Of a stretch of DNA of 15,306 nt, positions 8,718 through 15,306 are shown piece by piece. Position 1 is the stretch's first letter; every line of letters begins with the position of its first letter. The notes under the pieces were generated by a model. That model was not told the DNA's origin. It ran no database searches and saw only the letters and a program-made list of their open reading frames with translations. The DNA lies in assembly GCA_030684755.1 (NCBI GenBank), contig JAUXXN010000410.1:1-15306 (forward strand), written 5' to 3'. The position numbers and the translations under genes were made by a program. The DNA is from Hydrogenophaga sp. (lineage in GTDB: Bacteria; Pseudomonadota; Gammaproteobacteria; Burkholderiales; Burkholderiaceae_C).

Positions 8718-10609
8718 GGCTGCCTCCCGTTGGACTGAGGGAGGCCAAATGGCACACCCGATTGCTCGGGCATGGCGCGCAGGGCTTCGCTCAGGTGGGG
8801 TTGGAAGGTCTGGTAATCGCCCTCCAGGCTGGCATCGGTCACCACCGTGGGGCGCAAAAAGATCACCAGTTCGCTCTTGCCGTTGTCGCGGCTTTTGTAT
8901 TTGAACAACTCGCCCAGGCCCGGCAGGCTGCCCAGGCCGGGGGTTTGGTCGGTGCTGCTGGTGAAGTTTTCGCGCATCAGGCCGCCCAACACAGCGGTGT
9001 CGCCCGAGCGCACTTTGATGACCGACTCCAGCTCGCGGGTCTGGATTTGCGGCACCCGGCTCACCACCTCAGGCACATCGCTTCCACCGGCACGGGCCAT
9101 GGCCAAGTTGATGGACACGGCGGGGTCGTTCACATAGCCCGCCACCCGCGACAGGGTGGGACGCAAAATGAGCGTGACTTGGTCGTTTTCGCCCACCTGG
9201 GGCATGACGCTCATGACAAAGCCCACTGAAACTGTGTTTTGGTTGGAAGTCACCGTCATGCGCCCAGCGGCCCCATTGGTCCCTTGCTCAAAGGTGCTGG
9301 TGAGGGTGAAGTACACGATGTCTTCCGTCACCTTGAGCAGCGCCGCCTGGTTGTTCAGCGCGCTGATCTTGGGGCTGGACAGCACCTTGGTGTTGCCAAA
9401 CGATTCGAGCAGGCGCACCGCTGCGCTGATTTGCGTGAGCCCGCTGGCGCTGGTGTAGGTGGGGGTAAACGCCGCCATGCTGGGAATGACGCCACTCATG
9501 GGCACGCCCGAGGGCATGTTGGCGCCTGCAGGCCCGAGCTGAAACAGCGGCAGGCCACGCCGGAACACCGACCAGTTGATGCCCTGCTGGTACTGGTCGG
9601 ACAGGTTGACCTCAACGATGGTGGCTTCAATCATGACCTGCCGCCCGGCACTCAGCATGACCCGGTCCATGAACTCGCGGATGCGCAGGTGCTGGCGGAA
9701 CGAAGCACGCACCGAAAGCACCCCGGTTTCGGGGTTGGCGATGACGGAGGCGGCTTCGCGGAAACGTGCTGCAGTGGGGGCGGCGGGACTGGCTGCAGGG
9801 TTGGCTATGGCGCCCAGCGCATTGGCCGCCGGTGCAGCGACGGGTGCGGCACCGGTCTCTTCGGGCAATTGTTTGTCGGTCTCGCGCAGCAAATCGCGGA
9901 TGTTTTGGGTCAGGGTGTCCCAAAAGCGGTTGTTGGACGTGTTGGCCATGGAGCTGCTGGAGCTGTTGCCCGCGCCACTGCCCCCAATGCTGCTGCTGGC
10001 GCTCACGCTGCTGCGGGACTCGCGCGACACGTTGGGGTAATCCACGCGGTAGTGGCGCAACACGGGAGAGTCGGGCATGACAAACAGGTTGCGCCCTTCC
10101 ATTTCGTAGCGCATGTCCACCTGCATGGCCGCGCGGTCCAGAATTTCGGTGATGGTCTGGTCGATGGCGTTGATGCTGACGGTGCCTGCCAAGTCGGGGT
10201 GTACATCCAGGTTGATGCGGGCATCGCGGGCAAGTGCAAACAGCAAATCGCGGATGGCCAGGTTGTGCACGCTGACCGAATAGACCTCGGCCTTGGTGCG
10301 GCCTGGGCGCGGCTGCGGCGGCAGCAGGAGCGCATCGACCAGCTCAGGGGGTTTGCCTTGGGGCTGGGCAGAGGGCCGCAGGTGGCCTGGGCCAGGCTCT
10401 CGGGGAGGTGCTGCGCAAGCGGACAACGCCAGGCACACCGTGAAACACAGGGGCTTCAGCAGCCCATGGGCGGCCGGGCTGGGCTGGGGCAGGGCGACCA
10501 CATGGCTCAAGCCCAAAGCGGCGCCGCGCTGAACGCGCTCGGTGCTGTCAACACGGCTCCAACGGAACCAACAGAACCAACGGTGGACGTGTAGGTGTCG
10601 AAAAATCAT
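8714..10609 (-). CDS. mshL: MshL secretin (outer-membrane pilus channel)
   Basis: A 631-residue secretin of the MshL type. A hydrophobic signal (about 50-64) ends in the lipobox LSAC with Cys65, so the mature protein should be a lipoprotein. A short secretin N-domain (STN-like, about 105-180) is followed by YRVDYPNVSRESR and a Ser-rich loop (196-226). An Ala/Pro linker (253-282) leads to the secretin domain (about 320-590), with VLSSPKISALNNQAALL, TPGLGSLPGLGELFK and ELVIFLRPTVV. It forms the ring through which the pilus leaves the outer membrane. The ATG start overlaps the mshM stop (ATGA), but this puts 64 residues before the lipid cysteine, unusually long. GTG 10501 would give a 28-residue signal and is a real alternative. 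Neither has a strong ribosome site. Confidence 0.92.
   Translation of the reverse strand: MIFRHLHVHRWFCWFRWSRVDSTERVQRGAALGLSHVVALPQPSPAAHGLLKPLCFTVCLALSACAAPPREPGPGHLRPSAQPQGKPPELVDALLLPPQPRPGRTKAEVYSVSVHNLAIRDLLFALARDARINLDVHPDLAGTVSINAIDQTITEILDRAAMQVDMRYEMEGRNLFVMPDSPVLRHYRVDYPNVSRESRSSVSASSSIGGSGAGNSSSSSMANTSNNRFWDTLTQNIRDLLRETDKQLPEETGAAPVAAPAANALGAIANPAASPAAPTAARFREAASVIANPETGVLSVRASFRQHLRIREFMDRVMLSAGRQVMIEATIVEVNLSDQYQQGINWSVFRRGLPLFQLGPAGANMPSGVPMSGVIPSMAAFTPTYTSASGLTQISAAVRLLESFGNTKVLSSPKISALNNQAALLKVTEDIVYFTLTSTFEQGTNGAAGRMTVTSNQNTVSVGFVMSVMPQVGENDQVTLILRPTLSRVAGYVNDPAVSINLAMARAGGSDVPEVVSRVPQIQTRELESVIKVRSGDTAVLGGLMRENFTSSTDQTPGLGSLPGLGELFKYKSRDNGKSELVIFLRPTVVTDASLEGDYQTFQPHLSEALRAMPEQSGVPFGLPQSNGRQP
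8723..8728 (-). promoter_or_regulatory. Strong ribosome binding site of mshN
   Basis: GGGAGG on the minus strand, 5 bases before the GTG start of the mshN-like gene and inside the end of mshL. It supports GTG 8717 as the true start even though the codon is not ATG. Confidence 0.7.
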
Positions 10610-12162
10610 GAAGGAGCGCGCTCTGGATAGGTTTCGGTTCGGATGCGTTGCAAGCTGCGTACCAAGGGCCGCCCGGCCTTGACAGCGGCATTGACGAACT
10701 GTGGCACGGCCTGCGATGCCTCGTCGCGTGAAGCATAAAGCCCCACATACACGGCCCAGCTGGGAGCCTGCTGGTTGCTGTACTGGCGGTCATGTACCCA
10801 AACGGGGGTATGGGCCTTCAAGCTGTTCACCAGGCGCAGGGTGGCTGGCACGTCGGTGGCAATGCCAATTTGAACCGTCCAGCCCACTTCGGCGGGGTTG
10901 TCAAACACCTCGCGGGTGCGCAGCACGCTGTCGAGCAGAGGCGCTGGCAACGCCGCGTAGCGGCTGGCCAGCCCGTCGGGTGACGCCACACCGGTGGGCG
11001 AATCGGGTGCCACCACAGGAGCCACAGGAGCGGGTGGTGGAGCCGCAGGGGCGGGCGCGTCCACCTCAGCCGGTGCAGGTGCTGGCGCAGCGGCGGCGGC
11101 AGGCGTTGGTGCCGCTTCGGCTGGGGCTGGGGCTGCGGCAGGCGCCTCGGTTGCCGCAGGCAACACAGGCAATGCGGCTGGAATGGGTGTGTTGGCCAAA
11201 GGCTGCTGGGTCTGGGTCTGTTTCAGAACGTAGCCCAAACCGATGCCCAGCACCAAAACCGCGCCGATGGCCGACACGGCCAGCAAAATGATGTGGCCGC
11301 TCCAGAGCGAGGCCGTCCCTTGGCGCCCTAGCACCTTCGGGTCGGGGGCACCGAGCCTCTTGAGGTCGGCAATGGCCCGCTGCACATGGCTGGTGCTGAC
11401 CTGCTGCGCGCCCTCGGCAAAGGATGCCAGCAAGGCCTTGTCGGCCAGCAAATGAATGGCCCGAGCACGCCCGTGCGCAGCCCTGACCAGCTGCAACAAA
11501 GCTTTGGACTCAAACAGCGCCCCGCCCTGCCAGCCAGCCAGGCGCAGGCGGTGGTACACATAGGCACAGGCGTCGTCGTCGTTGAGCGGCGTGAGGTCAA
11601 AGCGGTGAACCACCCGGTCGCGCACCTGGCGCAGCCGGGGCAACGCCAGCAACTGATCCAGTTCGGGCTGGCCAAACAACACAATTTGCAGCAGCTTGCG
11701 CTGTGCGGTTTCCAGGTTGGAGAGCAGCTTGATTTCATCCAGCGACTCGGGCGACATGGCCTGCGCCTCGTCAATCAGCACCACCACATGCATTCCCTGG
11801 GTATGGCGCTGCATCAGGGCTTCTTGAATGACGAGCAGCGGTGGCTTGCCAGCGGGCGCCTGCAAGCCCCAATCGGCCAGCAGCGAGTACAGAATTTCAC
11901 CCGGCCCAAAGGATGGGTTGGCCAAGTACACCAACTCCACCTTGTCGCGTGGCAAGCGGTCGGCCAGCACACGGCACAGCATGGTTTTGCCACTGCCCAC
12001 CTCGCCCACCACCACAATGATGCCGTCGTCGTCGAGCACCGCGTGCTGCAAGGCCTCCAGAATGGCCCTGCGGGTGGACCCTTCGAAAAAAAACCGACCG
12101 TTGGGCGTGAGGCCAAACGGCGGCTCGTTCAAGCGGAAGTGTTCTAGATAGAGGGAGGACAA
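10606..12162 (-). CDS. mshM: MshM: ExeA-like AAA ATPase with SPOR-like domain
   Basis: A 518-residue protein and first gene of the operon. Residues 1-270 form an ExeA/MshM AAA+ ATPase: YLEHFRLNEPPFGLTP at the N-terminus, Walker A GEVGSGKT (53-60), Walker B VVVLIDEAQ (126-134), sensor segment FGQPEL (164-169). A membrane helix follows (about 290-312). A long Ala/Pro linker (about 320-386) leads to a periplasmic domain (427-507) with the SPOR pattern: WTVQIG, then WAVYVGLYASRDEA. Aeromonas ExeA uses a periplasmic peptidoglycan-binding domain to help place the secretin; a SPOR-like domain could do the same by binding glycan. The start is TTG: an in-frame TGA lies only five codons upstream and no ATG or GTG lies between. 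No clear ribosome site is seen. Confidence 0.88.
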   Translation of the reverse strand: MSSLYLEHFRLNEPPFGLTPNGRFFFEGSTRRAILEALQHAVLDDDGIIVVVGEVGSGKTMLCRVLADRLPRDKVELVYLANPSFGPGEILYSLLADWGLQAPAGKPPLLVIQEALMQRHTQGMHVVVLIDEAQAMSPESLDEIKLLSNLETAQRKLLQIVLFGQPELDQLLALPRLRQVRDRVVHRFDLTPLNDDDACAYVYHRLRLAGWQGGALFESKALLQLVRAAHGRARAIHLLADKALLASFAEGAQQVSTSHVQRAIADLKRLGAPDPKVLGRQGTASLWSGHIILLAVSAIGAVLVLGIGLGYVLKQTQTQQPLANTPIPAALPVLPAATEAPAAAPAPAEAAPTPAAAAAPAPAPAEVDAPAPAAPPPAPVAPVVAPDSPTGVASPDGLASRYAALPAPLLDSVLRTREVFDNPAEVGWTVQIGIATDVPATLRLVNSLKAHTPVWVHDRQYSNQQAPSWAVYVGLYASRDEASQAVPQFVNAAVKAGRPLVRSLQRIRTETYPERAPS

Positions 12163-12267
12163 GATCGGCTCTTCAAGTCAGGGGCTCAAGCGAATGTGGG
12201 GAAATGGGCAGCTGCAACAACGGGTTTTGAAATGGGTTCAAGAACAAAGTGCCTTTGGCTGGTCAAT

Positions 12268-12289
12268 GTTAAAAGACCCAAAATTTAAC
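12268..12289. promoter_or_regulatory. Inverted repeat GTTAAA-N10-TTTAAC
   Basis: Two perfect 6-base arms, GTTAAA (12268-12273) and TTTAAC (12284-12289), are separated by 10 bases in the AT-rich part of the divergent region. The spacing fits a dimeric regulator binding site or a promoter element, but a chance match is possible in AT-rich sequence. Confidence 0.3.
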
Positions 12290-12440
12290 CACGTAGGCTC
12301 TGTAAGTATGGCATGCGTTGCACAGCCATCACGCACCTGCACCTTGGCTCACAAACGTGATTGCGCCCGCCCGCCCCGGCGGCGGCACCAACAACACCGA
12401 CCGTTCCTTGTGTTGGGTCATAGGGTGTGGGTCGGCCATA

Positions 12441-12454
12441 CCTTAAAGTTAAGG
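12441..12454. promoter_or_regulatory. Palindrome CCTTAA-AG-TTAAGG
   Basis: A perfect 6-base inverted repeat with a 2-base spacer, about 110 bases before the called start of the cheB-cheR gene. It shares the TTAA core with the other inverted repeat in this gap. It may be an operator; no regulator can be named from the sequence. Confidence 0.35.
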
Positions 12455-12564
12455 GGTTGCCGCAAGCAAACCCCCACCTGTCAGAGCGCCCCATGCCCAC
12501 ACGCCCCACCACGTCCAGCCCCAGCACACCCGCCAACCCGCCCCAAAGGGGCAACAACCGGGGC

Positions 12565-15306
12565 ATGACAGACACGACCTTGGACGAGCACCTTGACAAA
12601 CCGCTGCACGTGGTGGCCATTGGCGCATCGGCTGGCGGCCTAGACGCACTGGAAAAACTGTTTGCCAGCCTGCCCGCCGACTCGGGCGCGGCCTTCGTGG
12701 TCATTCAACACCTGTCACCCGACCACAAAAGCATGATGGCCAGCCTGCTGGCGCGCCACACCCGCATGCCGGTGGTGGTGGTGGAAGAAAACTTGCCGAT
12801 TGCGCCCAACCAAGTCTTTCTGATTCCACCCGGTTCCATCATGCACATGGATGGGCGGCTGCTGCGCCTGACGCCCAAGAACCCGCGCACGCTCACGCTG
12901 CCCATTGATGTGTTTTTTCAGTCGCTGGCCACGCACCATGGCGACCGTGCCGTGGGCGTGGTGCTGTCGGGCACCGGGTCGGACGGCACACGAGGGGCGG
13001 GCGCCATCAACGAAGCTGGGGGCATTTTGCTGGCGCAAGACCCCGAAAACGCCAAGTTCGATGGCATGCCGCGCAGCGTGATTGCCACCGGTTTGGTGGA
13101 CGCCATCTTGCCCGTGGAGGCCATGGCCCAGCGCATCGTGGCCCACATCACCAACCAACCGCCGCCGCAAAGCGATGCCAGCCGCCACCCCCTGGGGATG
13201 TCCCTGGCGGTGGGGCCAGAAGCAGCCCTCTCAGGCATCTTGCACTTGCTGCTACAGCTGGGTGGCATCAATTTTGAAGAATACAAACCGGGCACGGTGA
13301 TGCGCCGCATCGAGCGGCGTATGGCCGTCAAACAGGTGGGCAGCATGGAGGCTTACCTAGAACTGCTCAACCAGGACCGGGCCGAAGTGCAGACGCTGCG
13401 CCGCGAGCTGCTGATTCCTGTCACCAGCTTTTTCCGAGACACCGAGTCGTTCGACGCCCTGATGCGCCAGGTGGTTGACCCCATCGTGGCAGGCAAAGAG
13501 GCTGGTCAGACCATCCGGGTGTGGTGCGCTGCCGTGTCCACCGGGGAAGAGGCTTACTCGGTGGCCATGCTGTTTCTGGAGGCGTTTGACCAGGCCAAGC
13601 GCTGGCCAGCGCTCAAGATTTTTGCCACCGATGTGGAGCAGCTCAACATTGAAACCGCCGGCGCGGGCGTGTACCCCGAATCCATCGTGGCAGAAGTGCC
13701 GCCGCAGCAGCTGGAGCGGTTTTTTGTCAAAAAGGGCAACAGCTTTGCGGTCAAAAACGAGCTGCGCCAATGCATCGTGTTTGCCCGTCACAACCTGCTG
13801 AGCGACCCGCCTTTCACCAAAATGGACTTGGTGGTGTGCCGCAACGCGCTGATTTACTTCAAAAGCAGCGCCCAAGACCGGGCCTTGCGCCGCATGCAGT
13901 ACGCGCTGAGCCCCAAGGGCTACCTGTTTTTGGGCTCCAGCGAATCGCTGGGCGACTTGCAGCGCGACTTTCAAACCCTCTCCATCCGCCACAAACTCTG
14001 GCAGGTGCTGCGTCCCACCTCGCTGCCGCTGGACATGTCGCGCAACGCGGGCAACAACCTGTCGGCACTGGCCTTGGCACGCCGCCCAACGGTCAGCAAC
14101 AGCCCGGCGCGTTTGGGTGCGGGTGCGATTGACCGGGGTTACGCCACCTTGCTCAAGGCATTTGCCCCGCCAGTGGCCATTTTGGTCAACAGCAGCCACC
14201 AGCTGGTGCATTCTTATGGCGAGGTGCATGCGTTCCTGCGCATCCGCGAGGGCCAGCCCAGCCTGGACGTCAACCGCATCTTGCCCGACGCCCTCATTCC
14301 GGTGGCTGCGGCGCTGCTGTTCAAAAGTGCCCGTGAAAACTCCAACGTGACATCGGATGTGGTCCGAATCACCCTGCCGCAAAGCCTGACACAGCTGGGC
14401 CAAGAGCCGGTGAAAATTCCGTTGCGCCTGAGCGCCTGGCCCGTGGGCGAAGTGGACGGCGAGCGCTTGACCCTGCTCACCTTTGAGCCTGCCAACCACT
14501 TGGAACGCAGCGACAAGCTCACGCCGGTGGACATTGGCTCTGAAACATCGGAGCGGCTGGAGGTGCTGGAGCACGAACTGGCGGCCACCCGCGAAAGCCT
14601 GCAAGCCACCATTGAAGAGCTGGAAACCTCCAACGAAGAGCTGCAGGCCACCAACGAGGAAATGATGGCCTCCAACGAGGAGCTGCAAAGCTCCAACGAA
14701 GAGCTGCAATCGGTGAACGAGGAGCTCAACACCGTCAACGCCGAGTACCAGGAAAAAATCGACATCCTCAACCGCGTCAACGCCGACCTGGACAACTTGG
14801 CCCGCGTGGTGTCGTCGGGCACGGTGTTTGTGGACGAGCACCTGCACCTGACCCGCTTCAGCCCCGACGCGGCGCAAATCTTCAGGCTGCGCGACACCGA
14901 CATTGGCCGCCCACTGGACGACCTGACCCACTCGCTGGACTACCCCGACTTCATGGACGACCTGCACACCACCCTGCTGCGCAACCAACCCAGCGAGAAA
15001 GAAGTGCGCGGCCCCGAGCAGCGGTACTACATGGTCAAGATGCTGCCCTACCGCATTCCATCGTCGGCCTCGCGCGGCGTGGTGGTGAGCTTCATGGACA
15101 TGAGCACGGTGCACAAGCTCAACCAGTTGCAGACCATTTTGGACGCCATGACCGCCCACATTGCGGTGCTGGACCACCAAGGCGTGATCACCATGACCAA
15201 CCGCGCCTGGAACGGGTTCACCACAGACAACAGCGTGCTCACACCCGCCAACACCGCCGTGGGCAGCCATTACCTGCCCATTTGCGAGCAGGCCACAGGC
15301 CCGGAT
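12565..15306 (+). CDS. CheB-CheR-PAS hybrid signalling protein (partial)
   Basis: Open to the right edge: 914 residues with no stop, so the C-terminus is missing. Residues 13-195 are a CheB methylesterase domain with the catalytic set Ser22 (GASAGG), His49 (VIQH) and Asp140 (GTGSDGT). Residues 215-485 are a CheR methyltransferase domain with VTSFFRD (286-292), the SAM loop STGEEAYS (325-332), ATDV and CRNALIYF. A coiled coil rich in NEEL heptads spans about 664-745. A PAS domain (about 745-850) follows, and a second begins near 855. No receiver domain precedes CheB. Related hybrids often continue into more PAS and histidine kinase domains, which cannot be seen here. ATG 12565 lies close to the first conserved strand; an in-frame ATG at 12493 would add 24 Pro/Thr-rich residues and is possible. 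It is divergent from the pilus operon. Confidence 0.9.
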   Translation, partial: MTDTTLDEHLDKPLHVVAIGASAGGLDALEKLFASLPADSGAAFVVIQHLSPDHKSMMASLLARHTRMPVVVVEENLPIAPNQVFLIPPGSIMHMDGRLLRLTPKNPRTLTLPIDVFFQSLATHHGDRAVGVVLSGTGSDGTRGAGAINEAGGILLAQDPENAKFDGMPRSVIATGLVDAILPVEAMAQRIVAHITNQPPPQSDASRHPLGMSLAVGPEAALSGILHLLLQLGGINFEEYKPGTVMRRIERRMAVKQVGSMEAYLELLNQDRAEVQTLRRELLIPVTSFFRDTESFDALMRQVVDPIVAGKEAGQTIRVWCAAVSTGEEAYSVAMLFLEAFDQAKRWPALKIFATDVEQLNIETAGAGVYPESIVAEVPPQQLERFFVKKGNSFAVKNELRQCIVFARHNLLSDPPFTKMDLVVCRNALIYFKSSAQDRALRRMQYALSPKGYLFLGSSESLGDLQRDFQTLSIRHKLWQVLRPTSLPLDMSRNAGNNLSALALARRPTVSNSPARLGAGAIDRGYATLLKAFAPPVAILVNSSHQLVHSYGEVHAFLRIREGQPSLDVNRILPDALIPVAAALLFKSARENSNVTSDVVRITLPQSLTQLGQEPVKIPLRLSAWPVGEVDGERLTLLTFEPANHLERSDKLTPVDIGSETSERLEVLEHELAATRESLQATIEELETSNEELQATNEEMMASNEELQSSNEELQSVNEELNTVNAEYQEKIDILNRVNADLDNLARVVSSGTVFVDEHLHLTRFSPDAAQIFRLRDTDIGRPLDDLTHSLDYPDFMDDLHTTLLRNQPSEKEVRGPEQRYYMVKMLPYRIPSSASRGVVVSFMDMSTVHKLNQLQTILDAMTAHIAVLDHQGVITMTNRAWNGFTTDNSVLTPANTAVGSHYLPICEQATGPD

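Larger units (their letters stand above)
12163..12564. promoter_or_regulatory. Divergent intergenic region between pilus operon and cheB-cheR hybrid
   Basis: About 400 bases separate the mshM start (minus strand) from the start of the cheB-cheR gene (plus strand), the only long gap in the window. Its middle (about 12240-12300) is clearly AT-richer than the flanking genes, as expected of promoters. Promoters firing in both directions must lie here, unless transcription enters from outside, but no convincing -35/-10 pair or sigma-54 site was found by eye. Two inverted repeats are listed separately. A plus-strand open frame at 12194-12568 has no protein-like features and is not called. Confidence 0.55.

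Noticed and set aside
9239..10594. 451-codon plus-strand open frame opposite mshL
   Set aside because: It is antisense to the secretin, with no recognisable domain or start signal.
12194..12568. 124-codon open frame in the intergenic region
   Set aside because: The translation is low-complexity and Pro/Arg/Cys-rich, has no domain pattern, and runs over the start of the cheB-cheR gene in a different frame.
14600..14760. Repeated DNA blocks that could suggest a repeat array
   Set aside because: They are the heptad codons of the coiled coil in the CheB-CheR-PAS protein. Units are imperfect and without spacers, so this is not CRISPR or a mobile repeat.
13357..15270. 637-codon minus-strand open frame opposite the cheB-cheR gene
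   Set aside because: The plus strand encodes a continuous CheB-CheR-PAS protein with intact motifs; the minus frame is a compositional shadow.

Overview
The window is GC-rich, tightly packed bacterial DNA. It carries most of an MSHA-type type IV pilus (type II secretion-like) assembly operon on the minus strand, from about 12162 down to base 1, and the start of a divergent plus-strand chemosensory hybrid gene that runs off the right edge. Protein style (Pro/Ala-rich linkers, codon choice, an ExeA/MshM, MshL, MshN, MshE, MshG set) suggests a betaproteobacterium of the order Burkholderiales, probably Comamonadaceae. That placement is an inference from sequence style, not a database match.

Pilus operon, in transcription order (right to left): mshM (ExeA-like AAA ATPase with a membrane segment and a SPOR-like periplasmic domain), mshL (secretin lipoprotein), mshN (membrane-anchored TPR protein with an ExeB/GspB-like N-terminus), mshE (assembly ATPase with an N-terminal MshEN cyclic di-GMP motif), mshG (PilC/GspF platform protein), an MshI-like PilM/PilN-type platform protein, mshJ (PilO-like), mshK (PilP/GspC-like), a classical prepilin-like minor pseudopilin, and a second related pseudopilin cut by the left edge. 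Five consecutive junctions are 4-base ATGA or GTGA overlaps and the others are gaps of 8 to 49 bases, so this reads as one translationally coupled operon. The order M-L-N-E-G-I-J-K is a permutation of the Vibrio order I-J-K-L-M-N-E-G.

The last gene at the left edge is the most striking. It is an open frame from base 901 to base 1, a diverged paralogue of the pseudopilin before it. It lacks the usual Glu at +5 and ends in at least 31 consecutive prolines encoded by a (CCGCCA)n hexanucleotide microsatellite. It has no stop inside the window.

Bases 12163-12564 form the only long gap. They should hold the divergent promoters for the pilus operon and the plus-strand gene, and contain two TTAA-cored inverted repeats. 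From 12565 to the right edge runs a CheB-CheR-coiled coil-PAS hybrid of at least 914 residues, a type of signalling protein plausibly linked to surface or motility control. No rRNA, tRNA, insertion sequence, CRISPR array or phage gene was recognised.
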